Shown: positions 22,679 to 32,693, numbered from the stretch's first letter. The stretch is 40,657 nt of DNA from DATLGB01 sp038258425 (GCA_038258425.1 JBBSPV010000035.1:1-40657); one strand, 5' to 3'. Numbers and translations: made by a program. Notes: generated by a model not told the origin, from the sequence alone.

Positions 22679-23967
22679 ACGGCCGTGCGCGCCAGCCGGA
22701 ACCCGCACAGCTCCGGCGTGGTCCACGTCTCGCAGAGCCGTACGAGCATCGCGGCCGCCGACGCCATGTCGTCCAGCGACGCCCACTCGCGCACGGAGTG
22801 GAACGCGTGGCCGCCCGCCCAGAGGTTCGGCGTCGGGAGCCCGCGGGCGGACAGCACGGAGCCGTCCGTGCCCCCCCGGATCGGCTTGCGCACCGGCGCC
22901 ACGCCCTCCGCCCGGAACGCGAGCTCGGCGGCCCGGACGATCTCCGGGTACGGCTCGAGGAAGCGCCGCATGTTCGGGTACTGCGGCGTGGCCTCGAAGG
23001 CGGCCAGCCGGGCGCCCGGGACGTCGGCGACCACCCGGTCGGCCACGGACCGCAGCAGCTGCACGTGCTCGGCGAGCAGGTCGTCGTCGAAGTCGCGCAC
23101 GATGGCGTGCACCTCGCAGGCCACCGCGTCGCCGGCCACCGAGACCACGTGGATGAAGCCGTCGCGGCCGCGCGTGGTCGCGGGCGTGAGCCGGTCCGCC
23201 GGCAGGGCCGCGACGATCTCCGCCGCCACCGTCGCCGCGTTGACCATCGTCCCGTAGGCGAAGCCGGGGTGGATGTCGACGCCACCGACCACGAGCCGCA
23301 CCTCGGCGGCGGTGAACGTCTCGTCCTGCAGCTCGCCGACGTCGGAGCCGTCCAGCGTGTAGGCGCAGTCGGCGCCGAAGCCCGCCACGTCGAACAGCGT
23401 CGCGCCCTGCCCGACCTCCTCGTCGGGCGTGAAGGCCACCCGCACCGTCGGCCGCGGCGCCCGGGGATTCGCGGCCAGCCACGTGACCGCCGTCATGACC
23501 TCGGCCACGCCGGCCTTGTCGTCGGCCCCGAGCAGCGTGTCGCCCGAGCTCGTGACGAGCGTGTGGCCGAGCTTGACGGCCAGCCCCGGCTCGACCGCGG
23601 GATCCAGCACGGTGCCGCCGCGCGGCAGCGTCAGCGCGCCGCCGTCCCACTCCGGGTGCACGACGGGCGATACGCCGGCGCCGGGCGCGTCCGGTGACGT
23701 GTCGAGGTGGGCGAGCAGCCCGACCACGGGCGCGTCGGCGACCGTCGCCTCGAGCGTCGCGTAGACGTAGCCGTCGGGGTCGAGCGCCGTGTCCGCGAGC
23801 CCCGCGGCCCGCAGCTCCTGGACGAGCAGCCGCCCGAGCTCCAGCTGTCCGGGCGTCGACGGCGATCCGGTCCGGTCGCGGGCCGAGGTCGTGTCCATCC
23901 GGCAATAGCGGACGAAGCGCTCGAGCAGCCCGGGCGCGAGCTCGCCGGCCAGCGCACTCGTCGCCAC
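22675..23967 (-). CDS. pepT: Peptidase T (tripeptidase), M20B family
   Basis: A 430-residue zinc aminotripeptidase that trims the N-terminal residue from tripeptides in the cytoplasm. Metal and catalytic motifs are in place: AHLDTSPDAPG (first His and Asp), GADDKAGVAE, FTPDEEVGQGA (base Glu and ligand Glu), TLDGSDVGE, VDIHPG, KPIRGGTDGS and GGHAFHSVREW with the last His ligand. The length is normal for the family. GTG 23967 is used, 1 bp after the upstream stop, so it is cotranscribed with the membrane protein gene. Confidence 0.95.
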   Translation of the reverse strand: MATSALAGELAPGLLERFVRYCRMDTTSARDRTGSPSTPGQLELGRLLVQELRAAGLADTALDPDGYVYATLEATVADAPVVGLLAHLDTSPDAPGAGVSPVVHPEWDGGALTLPRGGTVLDPAVEPGLAVKLGHTLVTSSGDTLLGADDKAGVAEVMTAVTWLAANPRAPRPTVRVAFTPDEEVGQGATLFDVAGFGADCAYTLDGSDVGELQDETFTAAEVRLVVGGVDIHPGFAYGTMVNAATVAAEIVAALPADRLTPATTRGRDGFIHVVSVAGDAVACEVHAIVRDFDDDLLAEHVQLLRSVADRVVADVPGARLAAFEATPQYPNMRRFLEPYPEIVRAAELAFRAEGVAPVRKPIRGGTDGSVLSARGLPTPNLWAGGHAFHSVREWASLDDMASAAAMLVRLCETWTTPELCGFRLARTAV

Positions 23968-23968
23968 G

Positions 23969-24334
23969 TCAGTACGCCCGCCAGCGGCGCACGACGCGCA
24001 AGAGCCCGTAGGCCGCGGTGCCGAGCAGCGCGAACCACACGAGGATCCAGGCCGGAGCGGCGTTCCACATGCGGCTCGTGGCCAGCAGCGTCACGAGCGC
24101 GAGCGTCACGGAGCCGTAGAGGATCATCCGCTGGTCGTCCGGCAGGTCCAGCAGCGTCGTGCGGTGCTCCATGTAGAGCCGGAAGGCGAAGAAGGCCAGG
24201 CCGGCCAGGAGCAGCAGGCTGAGGAGGTTCGACACGCCGGAGCCGGCGGTCGACCCACCCGGTACCGTCCACACGAGGACGGCCAGCAGCACGACGATGC
24301 CGGCGTTGCGGAGGTGCTTGACGCGCTCGCTCAC
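23969..24334 (-). CDS. Small polytopic membrane protein
   Basis: 121 residues with about four hydrophobic segments (near 11-25, 35-53, 70-86 and 94-112), separated by a conserved-looking cytoplasmic loop FRLYMEHRTTLLDLPDDQRMILYG. I do not recognise a named family. Its GTG start at 24334 and its near-contact with pepT (1 bp gap) suggest a two-gene transcript, but a functional link to peptide breakdown is unproven. Nothing suggests enzymatic residues. Confidence 0.65.
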   Translation of the reverse strand: MSERVKHLRNAGIVVLLAVLVWTVPGGSTAGSGVSNLLSLLLLAGLAFFAFRLYMEHRTTLLDLPDDQRMILYGSVTLALVTLLATSRMWNAAPAWILVWFALLGTAAYGLLRVVRRWRAY

Positions 24335-24367
24335 TGGACGCGAGGATACCCCGCGCGCGAGGCGCCG

Positions 24368-25165
24368 CTAGGCCGCGACGGGAAGCGGCGGCGCAAGCGG
24401 CGTGACGGGTGCGACCACATCGGGCTCGCGCGTGGCGCCCCCGCCGCCGGCGGGCTCGGCCGCGAAGCGGTAGCCGACACCGAAGTGCGTGTGGATGTAG
24501 CGCCAGGCCGGCGAGGCCCGCTCGAGCTTGGAGCGCAGCTTGCGCACGAAGACGTCGACGGAGCGGTCGCCGTGGGCCATGGCGTAGCCCCAGACCCGCT
24601 CGTAGATGTCCTCGCGCTGGAGGACCTGCCCCTGGACGGAGGCGAGCAGGTGGATGAGCTCGAACTCGCGCCGGGTGAGCTCCACGCTCGAGCCCGCCAC
24701 GAAGGCCTGGAACTGGTCCGGGCGGATCTGGAGCTCGCCGGCCTCGAGCGCCGCGAAGGCCGAGGAGGCTCCGTCGGCGACGCGGCGCCGCCGCACGACG
24801 GCCTCGACCCGGGCGATCAGCTCCTCCGGGTGGCAGGGCTTGGTCATCCAGTCGTCGGCGCCCATGCGCAGCCCGCGCACCCGCTGGGCGGTGGTGGAGC
24901 GGCCCGTGCAGACCACGACGCCGAGACCCGGCAGGCGGGTGCAGATCGCTTCCAGGTACTCCCAGGCCCGCGAGCCGAGGACCGTGAGGTCGACGACGAC
25001 GGCGTTGAGCCGCATGGCGACCAGCGCCTCCGGCGGGATGGAGCCGCCCGTGAGGCGGTACTGCCAGCCCAGGGCGTCCATCCGCTTGGAGAGCACCTGC
25101 AGGAAGCCCGAGTCGTTGTCGACGACGGCGACCTGCAGCGGGGAGGTGTCGGTGGCAGCCAGCAT
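24368..25165 (-). CDS. PhoB/PhoP-like response regulator
   Basis: A 265-residue OmpR-type regulator. The receiver has the acidic pocket (VVDNDS), a phospho-acceptor Asp in VVVDLTVLG, switch Thr in CTGRS and Lys in TKPCHPEEL, so it should be phosphorylatable. The winged-helix DNA-binding domain follows (LTRREFELIHLLAS, DRSVDVFVRKLRSKLE, IHTHFGVGYRF) and an Ala/Pro-rich tail. I chose ATG 25165, with TATCCT 9 nt upstream, over a GTG at 25207. Lying after phoU and the pst genes it is the likely phosphate regulator. No PhoR-type sensor kinase is in the window, so the kinase partner must be elsewhere. Confidence 0.88.
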   Translation of the reverse strand: MLAATDTSPLQVAVVDNDSGFLQVLSKRMDALGWQYRLTGGSIPPEALVAMRLNAVVVDLTVLGSRAWEYLEAICTRLPGLGVVVCTGRSTTAQRVRGLRMGADDWMTKPCHPEELIARVEAVVRRRRVADGASSAFAALEAGELQIRPDQFQAFVAGSSVELTRREFELIHLLASVQGQVLQREDIYERVWGYAMAHGDRSVDVFVRKLRSKLERASPAWRYIHTHFGVGYRFAAEPAGGGGATREPDVVAPVTPLAPPLPVAA

Positions 25166-25174
25166 CTTCAAGCC

Positions 25175-25180
25175 AGGATA
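25175..25180 (-). promoter_or_regulatory. -10-like hexamer of the response regulator gene
   Basis: Minus-strand TATCCT ends 9 nt before the ATG at 25165. It supports that start over the upstream GTG, which would place the hexamer inside the gene. Confidence 0.4.
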
Positions 25181-25198
25181 ATCCGTGCCCCGGTCCGC

Positions 25199-25238
25199 GT
25201 TACGCACCTGGTGGCCAAGCGTAACACCGTGGTCACAC
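25199..25238. promoter_or_regulatory. PHO-box-like repeats and dyad between phoU and the regulator
   Basis: On the plus strand GTAACAC (25221) and GTCACAC (25232) are exactly 11 bp apart, the period of actinobacterial PhoP sites; weaker units fall in register at 25199 and 25210. GTTACGC-N13-GCGTAAC (25199-25225) is also a perfect dyad. The repeats point away from the regulator gene, so the functional orientation is uncertain. Confidence 0.45.
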
Positions 25239-25250
25239 GCAGAACTCCGG

Positions 25251-25949
25251 TCATTGCGGGTTCATCCGCCGGCGCGAGGCGTCCGAGAACTCCCGGAACT
25301 CCCCCGTGTCGACGAAGGCGACCTGCTCCCCGATGTCGACGGCGTTGTCCCCGACGCGCTCCAGTGCCCGGGCCATGAGCATCAGGTGCATCGCCCACTC
25401 GCGCCGGTCCTCGTCCGTGCCGACGACGACGGCGCGCCGGAAGACCTCGCGGTTGAGGCGGTTGAGGTCCGCATCACGCTCGAGCAGGTCGTGGGCGAGC
25501 ACCACGTCGCGCAGCGCGAAGGCCTGCTTGCACTGCAGCAGCTCGGCACGCGCGTGCTGGCCCATGCGGGCGATCATGCCGAGCATCTCGTCGTCGACGG
25601 GCGGCTCGTGGCCGGCGAGCGGGACGAGCTTGGCGATGTTGACGCACTGGTCGCCCATCCGCTCGATGTGCTTGATCACGTGCAGCAGCGCCGCGATGAC
25701 GCGCAGATCGCCCGCCACGGGCGACTGCAGCGCCAGCAGGCGCAGGATGGACTGCTGGACCTCGAGGAAGCGCCCGTCGACGCGGTCGTCGTCGGCGACG
25801 ACGATGGCCGCCAGCTCGACGTCCTGGTGCTGGACGGCCTCCATGACGTGGTCCAGCGACTCCACGACGAGGTCGATGGCGCCGAGCGCCTGAGCCTCGA
25901 GCCGGGCGAGCTCCTCCCGGAACTGCGTGCGCACGGCCTGGCCTTCCAT
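25251..25949 (-). CDS. phoU: Phosphate uptake regulator PhoU
   Basis: A 232-residue all-helical protein made of two repeated PhoU domains. Each has the metal-binding E/D-x-x-x-D pattern: HIERMGDQCVNIAKL in the first half and ALERVGDNAVDIGEQ in the second. PhoU links the PstSCAB transporter to the sensor kinase and represses the Pho response when phosphate is plentiful. A GTG directly before the ATG (25952) is an alternative start; I used ATG 25949. It follows pstB by 4 bp and so is in the same operon. Confidence 0.93.
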   Translation of the reverse strand: MEGQAVRTQFREELARLEAQALGAIDLVVESLDHVMEAVQHQDVELAAIVVADDDRVDGRFLEVQQSILRLLALQSPVAGDLRVIAALLHVIKHIERMGDQCVNIAKLVPLAGHEPPVDDEMLGMIARMGQHARAELLQCKQAFALRDVVLAHDLLERDADLNRLNREVFRRAVVVGTDEDRREWAMHLMLMARALERVGDNAVDIGEQVAFVDTGEFREFSDASRRRMNPQ

Positions 25950-25953
25950 CACG

Positions 25954-26868
25954 TCACCCGAACTTGCCGGTGACGTAGTCCTCCGTGCGCTGGTCCGACG
26001 GGTTGGAGAAGATCGTGTCCGTCTCGTCGATCTCGACGAGCTCGCCCGGATCGCCGGTCTCGTCGATGTTGAAGAACGCCGTGAAGTCGCTCGCGCGCGC
26101 CGCCTGCTGCATGTTGTGGGTGACGATGACGATCGTGTACTCCTTCTTCATCTCGCCGATGAGGTCCTCCACGGCGAGCGTCGCGATCGGATCGAGGGCC
26201 GAGGCGGGCTCGTCCATGAGCAGGATCTCCGGCTCCACCGCGGTCGCCCGGGCGATGCACAGCCGCTGCTGCTGTCCGCCGGAGAGGCCCTGACCCGGCT
26301 TGCCGAGACGGTCCTTAACCTCGTCCCACAGGTGGGCACCGCGCAGCGAGCGCTCGACGATCCCGTCCATGTCGGCCTTCTGCATCTTGCGGCTGTTGAG
26401 CTTGAGGCCCGCCGCGACGTTGTCGTAGATCGACATGGTCGGGAACGGGTTGGGCTGCTGGAAGACCATGCCGATCCTGCGCCGCACCTCGACCGGGTCG
26501 ACCCCTACGCCGTAGATGTCCTCGCCGCCGGCGAGGACCTCCCCGTCCACCGACGCGTCGGGGACGAGCTCGTGCATGCGGTTCAGCGACCGCAGGAACG
26601 TCGACTTGCCGCAGCCCGAGGAGCCGATCAGCGCCGTCACGTGGTTGCGCAGGATGGACACGCTGACGTCCTTGACGGCGTGGAAGTCCCCGTAGTAGAG
26701 GTCGAGGCTCGTGATCTCGATCGCCTTCTCCCCGGTCGGCTGCGACGTCGCGTCGGGCGTCGCCGTCTCGCGGGTCGCGCCGCTGACGGACGCGGCGCCG
26801 GTGGCGGACGTGTCCTGCTGGGTGTCTGGCGTGCTCATGTCGGCTCGCTCTCTGTCGGGCACGGTCAT
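25954..26868 (-). CDS. pstB: Phosphate ABC transporter ATP-binding protein
   Basis: A 304-residue ATPase. Walker A GSSGCGKST, Q-loop FQQPNPFP, signature LSGGQQQRLCIARA, Walker B ILLMDEPASALDP and switch His in VTHNM are all present. It powers the PstCA channel. An unusual Ser/Thr/Ala-rich N-terminal extension of about 50 residues precedes the domain. ATG 26868 overlaps the pstA stop (ATGA) and has GGAG 5 nt upstream; ATG 26838 is an alternative that would shorten the extension by ten residues. Confidence 0.95.
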   Translation of the reverse strand: MTVPDRERADMSTPDTQQDTSATGAASVSGATRETATPDATSQPTGEKAIEITSLDLYYGDFHAVKDVSVSILRNHVTALIGSSGCGKSTFLRSLNRMHELVPDASVDGEVLAGGEDIYGVGVDPVEVRRRIGMVFQQPNPFPTMSIYDNVAAGLKLNSRKMQKADMDGIVERSLRGAHLWDEVKDRLGKPGQGLSGGQQQRLCIARATAVEPEILLMDEPASALDPIATLAVEDLIGEMKKEYTIVIVTHNMQQAARASDFTAFFNIDETGDPGELVEIDETDTIFSNPSDQRTEDYVTGKFG

Positions 26869-27920
26869 CGGATCTCCGTGCCGAAGCGTCGGTAGACGAG
26901 GCGGCCGAGGAGGTTGAGCAGCATGACGATGGCGATGAGCGTCAGAGCTGCAGCCCACGCCCGGTCGAGGTAGGCCTCCTTGGCGACGCCCGGGTTCTTG
27001 TACTGGTCGTAGGAGAAGACGGCGAGGTTCATCATGCGGCCGTGGAACGGGTTGGTGTTGATGGAGTCGATGACGCCCGTCGTCACGAGCAGCGGGGCCG
27101 TCTCGCCGATCACGCGGGCGATGGCGAGCATCACCCCGCTGACGATGCCGGCCAAGGCCGTCGGCAGGACGACCTTGGTCACCACCCGCCACTTCGGCGT
27201 GCCGAGCGCGAAGGCCGCCTCGCGCAGGCCGTTGGGCACGATCCGCAGCATCTCCTCCGTCGAGCGCACGACGATCGGGAGCATGAGGACCATCAGGGCG
27301 ATGGAGCCCATGATTCCCAGCCGGATGCCCGGCCCGAAGAACAGCGCGAACAGGGCGAAGGCGAAGAGGCCCGCCACGATCGAGGGCACGCCCGTCATGA
27401 CGTCGACGAAGAACGTGATCGCCTGGGCCAGCCGTCCGCGGCCGTACTCGACGAGGTAGACGGCGGCGAGGATGCCCACCGGGATCGAGACGATCGCGGC
27501 ACCCGCCGTGATGATGAGCGTGCCGGCGATGGCGTGCAGGGCACCGCCGCCGGCGCCGACGACGTTGCGCGAGGAGAGCGAGAAGAACTCCCAGTCGAAG
27601 CGCGCCACGCCCTTGCCGATCACCGTCACGAGCACGGAGATGAGCGGCACGAGGGCGAGGCCGAACGCGGCCGTGACCGTGAGCGTGACCGCCCGGTCCA
27701 GCGCCGCGCGGCGGCCCTCGACGGCGCGCGACCAGGCATAGACGATGACGGTCGCGACGAGCACCGCGCCGATCAGCAGCAGCGCCGCGCCGATGTCGGT
27801 GCCGATCCACAGCCCGACGGCGACGGCCACGAGCAGGCCCGGCACGCCCCAGGGGACCCAGCCGGGCAGCGTCGAGGCGCCTCGCCGGGGCCTCAGCGCG
27901 GCCGAGGCGAGCGCGCTCAT
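26865..27920 (-). CDS. pstA: Phosphate ABC transporter permease PstA
   Basis: A 351-residue permease. Two N-terminal hydrophobic helices and a third near residue 90 precede the BPD_transp_1 core of about five helices. The coupling loop EEMLRIVPNGLREAAFALGTPKWRVVTKVVLP carries the EAA motif that docks on PstB, and IARVIGETAPLL is typical of PstA. It is about 50 residues longer than the E. coli protein through the extra N-terminal helices. ATG 27920 overlaps the pstC stop. It forms the phosphate channel with PstC. Confidence 0.94.
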   Translation of the reverse strand: MSALASAALRPRRGASTLPGWVPWGVPGLLVAVAVGLWIGTDIGAALLLIGAVLVATVIVYAWSRAVEGRRAALDRAVTLTVTAAFGLALVPLISVLVTVIGKGVARFDWEFFSLSSRNVVGAGGGALHAIAGTLIITAGAAIVSIPVGILAAVYLVEYGRGRLAQAITFFVDVMTGVPSIVAGLFAFALFALFFGPGIRLGIMGSIALMVLMLPIVVRSTEEMLRIVPNGLREAAFALGTPKWRVVTKVVLPTALAGIVSGVMLAIARVIGETAPLLVTTGVIDSINTNPFHGRMMNLAVFSYDQYKNPGVAKEAYLDRAWAAALTLIAIVMLLNLLGRLVYRRFGTEIR

Positions 27921-28873
27921 GCCGGCCGCCGCCTCGTGATGACCGCGCGCGCGGCGATGTTGACGACGAGCGTGATGGCGAACAGCACGAGGCCGGAGGC
28001 GATGAGGGCGTTGACGTCCAGGCCGGAGGACTCCGGGAACTGCAGCGCGATGTTCGCCGCGATCGTGGACGGGTTGCCCGACGAGATGAGGTTGAAGGTG
28101 ACCGCGCCCGAGACGGAGAGGATGATCGCCACGGCCATCGTCTCGCCGAGCGCGCGGCCGAGGCCGAGCATCGTGCCGCTGATCATCGCGGAGCGCCCGA
28201 ACGGGAGCACGGTCATGCGGATCATCTCCCAGCGCGTGGCGCCGAGCGCCAGCGCCGCCTCGCGCTGCGCGCGTGGGGTCTGGGAGAAGACCTCGCGCAC
28301 GACGGCGGTGATGATCGGCAGGATCATGACCGCCAGCACGATGCCGACGACGAACATCGTCCTGCCCGTGGCCGTCACCGGGCCCTTGAAGAACGGGAGG
28401 AAGCCGAGGCGGTCCTCGAGCCAGGTCTGCACGCCGATCGAGGCCGGTCCGAGCACCGCCGCGCCCCACAGGCCGTAGATGATGCTCGGGATCGCGGCGA
28501 GCAGGTCGACGACGTAGGCGAGCGGCTGCGCGATGCGCCGGGGCGCGTAGAAGTTGATGAACAGCGCGACGGCGACGGCCATCGGCACGGCGAGGATGAT
28601 CGCGATCACCGCGGAGAGCAGCGTGCCGAAGACCAGCGGCCAGACATAGGCGGGCAGGCTCTTGCCGCCCGGGAGGTCGGCGGCCGCCGCGGTGATGGCC
28701 GGCCACGCCTCGCCGAGCAGGAAGATCGCGACCCCGGCGAGGATGACGAGGATCAGCGTCCCCGAGCCGACGGACAGGCCGGAGAAGATCCGATCGCCGG
28801 GCCGCGTGGCGGCCCGGCGATCGCTGGTGCGGGGGCCGGTCTGGCGACCGGGGGATCCGGCGGAGACGCCCAA
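27917..28873 (-). CDS. pstC: Phosphate ABC transporter permease PstC
   Basis: A 318-residue permease with about six membrane helices. The EAA loop reads REAALALGATRWEMIRMTVLPF, and GRALGETMAVAIILS and IPSIIYGLWG are typical PstC segments. The likely start is TTG 28873, 4 bp after the pstS stop, since no ATG or GTG in frame precedes the first helix; an Arg-rich cytoplasmic start follows it. It pairs with PstA. Confidence 0.93.
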   Translation of the reverse strand: MGVSAGSPGRQTGPRTSDRRAATRPGDRIFSGLSVGSGTLILVILAGVAIFLLGEAWPAITAAAADLPGGKSLPAYVWPLVFGTLLSAVIAIILAVPMAVAVALFINFYAPRRIAQPLAYVVDLLAAIPSIIYGLWGAAVLGPASIGVQTWLEDRLGFLPFFKGPVTATGRTMFVVGIVLAVMILPIITAVVREVFSQTPRAQREAALALGATRWEMIRMTVLPFGRSAMISGTMLGLGRALGETMAVAIILSVSGAVTFNLISSGNPSTIAANIALQFPESSGLDVNALIASGLVLFAITLVVNIAARAVITRRRPA

Positions 28874-28877
28874 GGCC

Positions 28878-29987
28878 CTAGTTGGCCCCGATGGCGCTGA
28901 AGGCCTGGTCGATCTTGGTCCGCACGGAGCCCGGGATCGGGGCGGAGCCGGCGTTCTTGGCCGCGGCCTGCTGCCCCTCGGGGCTGGCGATGTAGGTCAG
29001 GTAGGCCTTGACCGCGGCGGCCTTGCCCGAGTCCTTGTACTGCGTGCACGCCATCTCGTAGGACGCCAGGACGATCGGGTAGGTCGAGCTCTCGGCCGGC
29101 GTGCGGTTCAGCGCGTAGGTGAACACGAACTTGCCCGGATCCTGTGTCTCCTTGGACTCGTCGAAGATCGCCGCCGCGGACTCGGCCGACGGCTTGACGA
29201 AGTCGCCGCCCACGCCGACCTTGGCGACGCCGAGGTCGCCGGCCTGGCTCGCGTCGGCGTAGCCGATCGTCCCCTTGCCCTTCTCGACGGCGTCCACGAC
29301 GCCCGAGGTGCCCTCGGCGGCCTCCTGGCCCTTGATCGGCCAGGTGTCCGACGGCTCCGCCGTCCAGCCGCCCTCGGAGGCCTTGGACATGTAGTCCGTG
29401 AAGTTGTTCGTCGTGCCCGAGTCGTCCGAGCGGTGCACGACGGTGATGCGCGAGCTCGGCAGCTTGGCGTCGGGGTTGTCGGCCTTGATCGCCGGGTCGT
29501 CCCACTGCTTGATCTTGCCGCTGAAGATCGCGGCGATCGTCTTGGCCTGCAGCTGCAGGCTGTCGACGCCGTCGAGGTTGTAGACGACGGCGATCGGCGA
29601 GATGTAGACCGGCGCCTCGATGAAGTTGTCCGGGCCGCCGCAGCGCTTCTGGGCCGCCTTGAGCTCGGCGTCGGCGAACGCCGAGTCCGTGCCGCCGAAG
29701 ACCGTGCCGCCGGCGTTGAACTGCTCGCGCCCGCCGCCGGAGCCGACGGGGTCGTACGAGACGGTGGCGTCCGGGTTGGCCGACTGGAAGCCCGCCGTCC
29801 AGGCCTCCTGCGCGGCGGCCTGCGAGCTCGCGCCGGCACCGGCGATCTGCCCGGAGACCTTCTTGCCGGACGCGGTGGCGGAGCTGCCCTTGTCCTTGGA
29901 CGCCGTGTCGGCTTCGCCGCAGGCGGCGACGCCGGTGCCGAGTGCCGCGCAGGCGGCGAGGGCGGTGAGCAGGCGATGATTGTGCAT
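28878..29987 (-). CDS. pstS: Phosphate-binding lipoprotein PstS
   Basis: A 369-residue substrate-binding protein. The signal peptide ends in a lipobox GVAA-C, so it should be lipid-anchored outside. Ligand-binding segments are recognisable: GAGASSQ near the mature N-terminus, YDPVGSGGGREQF, GGTDSAF, and HRSDDSGTTNNF, which together coordinate phosphate. I chose ATG 29987, which has AGGA five bases upstream; ATG 30005 is six codons longer but has no ribosome-binding site. It heads pstSCAB-phoU, and four 11-bp repeats lie 57-95 bp upstream, inside the end of the upstream regulator gene. Confidence 0.95.
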   Translation of the reverse strand: MHNHRLLTALAACAALGTGVAACGEADTASKDKGSSATASGKKVSGQIAGAGASSQAAAQEAWTAGFQSANPDATVSYDPVGSGGGREQFNAGGTVFGGTDSAFADAELKAAQKRCGGPDNFIEAPVYISPIAVVYNLDGVDSLQLQAKTIAAIFSGKIKQWDDPAIKADNPDAKLPSSRITVVHRSDDSGTTNNFTDYMSKASEGGWTAEPSDTWPIKGQEAAEGTSGVVDAVEKGKGTIGYADASQAGDLGVAKVGVGGDFVKPSAESAAAIFDESKETQDPGKFVFTYALNRTPAESSTYPIVLASYEMACTQYKDSGKAAAVKAYLTYIASPEGQQAAAKNAGSAPIPGSVRTKIDQAFSAIGAN

Positions 29988-30022
29988 TGGATTCCTGTTC
30001 GTCATGGTCTGGGACCACGGTC

Positions 30023-30433
30023 TCAGGGAGACACCCGTGAGCCTGTTACTGCTTTGTGGTCCGTTTGTGAAAAGGCTGTGAAGGCCCCGTCCGCCGCCGC
30101 CTGTGGGCGGTCATGCGTCACGCCGGCGCGCTCGGCGCCGAAGCGGTAGCCGAGGCCGAAGTGCGTGTGGATGAAGCGCCACTCGGGGAGGGCGTCGGCG
30201 AGCTTGGCCCGCACCTTGTGGACGTAGACGTCGACGGAGCGGTCGCTCGAGCGCATGCGCCCGCCCCAGACGAGCGTGTAGAGCTCCTCCCGCGTCAGCA
30301 CGCGGCCCTCGGCGCGGGCGAGGGCGCAGAGGACACCGAGCTCGCGGACGGAGAGCACCAGTGCGCGGCCGCGCGCCACTGCGACCCGGTCGTCGGGTCG
30401 GATCTCGAGCTCGGCCGCCTGGTAGTCCTTCAT
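30023..30433 (-). CDS. Receiver-less PhoB-like winged-helix regulator
   Basis: 136 residues containing only an OmpR/PhoB-type DNA-binding domain: LSVRELGVLCALARAEGRVLTREEL, then DRSVDVYVHKVRAKLAD and RFIHTHFGLGYRFGAE, with a ~35-residue polar tail. It closely resembles the same region of the full response regulator 5 kb away on the other side of the pst genes, sharing DRSVDV and IHTHFG-GYRF. There is no receiver, so phosphorylation cannot control it directly; it might be constitutive, compete for PHO boxes, or be controlled by its own level. Its 3' end contains the pstS repeats and its 5' side has a stronger repeat array. Confidence 0.82.
   Translation of the reverse strand: MKDYQAAELEIRPDDRVAVARGRALVLSVRELGVLCALARAEGRVLTREELYTLVWGGRMRSSDRSVDVYVHKVRAKLADALPEWRFIHTHFGLGYRFGAERAGVTHDRPQAAADGAFTAFSQTDHKAVTGSRVSP
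30044..30082 (-). promoter_or_regulatory. PHO-box array before pstS
   Basis: On the minus strand TTCACA, TTCACA, ACCACA and GTAACA occur at exact 11-bp steps (plus positions 30077, 30066, 30055 and 30044). This is the direct-repeat period of PhoP/PhoB binding units. The array lies within the last codons of the receiver-less regulator gene. Confidence 0.7.
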
Positions 30434-30462
30434 GACCCCCAGACTTGCGGCCCCCGGGCGCC

Positions 30463-30505
30463 CGCTCGTTACGAGACGGTCAACACGGTGTGACCGTCGT
30501 GTGAA

Positions 30506-30506
<1 letters not shown>
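30463..30506 (-). promoter_or_regulatory. PHO-box array before the receiver-less regulator
   Basis: Contiguous 11-bp units on the minus strand begin GTTCACAC, GGTCACAC, GTTGACC and a weaker CGTAACG. The first three closely match the actinobacterial PhoP unit GTTCACC. The array ends about 30 bp before the ATG at 30433 and starts at the stop codon of the upstream ABC-F gene. Confidence 0.7.
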
Positions 30507-32374
<1,868 letters not shown>

Positions 32375-32383
32375 GGGCCTTCG

Positions 32384-32397
32384 ATGGTAGGTAGACT
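32384..32397. promoter_or_regulatory. Overlapping divergent leaderless promoters
   Basis: Only 30 bp separate the two start codons. The minus strand has TACCAT (32389-32384) 9 nt before the ABC-F ATG; the plus strand has TAGACT (32392-32397) 7 nt before GTG 32405. RNA polymerases could not occupy both at once. Confidence 0.45.
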
Positions 32398-32404
32398 GGG
32401 CACC

Positions 32405-32689
32405 GTGCTGAAGCGTCGAGTCCTCCCGGCCCTGTTCGTCTCCGCGACCACGCTGCTGCTCTTCGCGCAGGTCGCCCTGGCCGACTCGCGCAACGACCAC
32501 GGCGAGGGCTGGTACGGCGAGAGCAACGACCTCGCGGTGACCTACGCGGGCTTCATCCTCATCGCCTTCTTCCCGCTCTTCATCCTCTTCGCGTCGCTCG
32601 CCCTGTGGCGGCTGGACAAGCGCAAGGACGCCCGGAAGGCGGCGGCCAAGGCGCGCGCGGCCCGGGCCGACGCCCGGGGCGGCTGGTAG
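32405..32689 (+). CDS. Small membrane protein with signal peptide
   Basis: 94 residues. A signal-like N-terminus (LKRRVLPALFVSATTLLLFAQVALA) is followed by a short polar segment DSRNDHGEGWYGESND, one membrane helix (about 48-70) and a strongly basic Ala/Lys/Arg cytoplasmic tail. I do not recognise the family. GTG 32405 is supported by TAGACT 7 nt upstream; an in-frame ATG at 32384 is possible. It ends 4 bp from the convergent SnoaL-like gene. Confidence 0.6.
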   Translation: MLKRRVLPALFVSATTLLLFAQVALADSRNDHGEGWYGESNDLAVTYAGFILIAFFPLFILFASLALWRLDKRKDARKAAAKARAARADARGGW

Positions 32690-32693
32690 CCGG

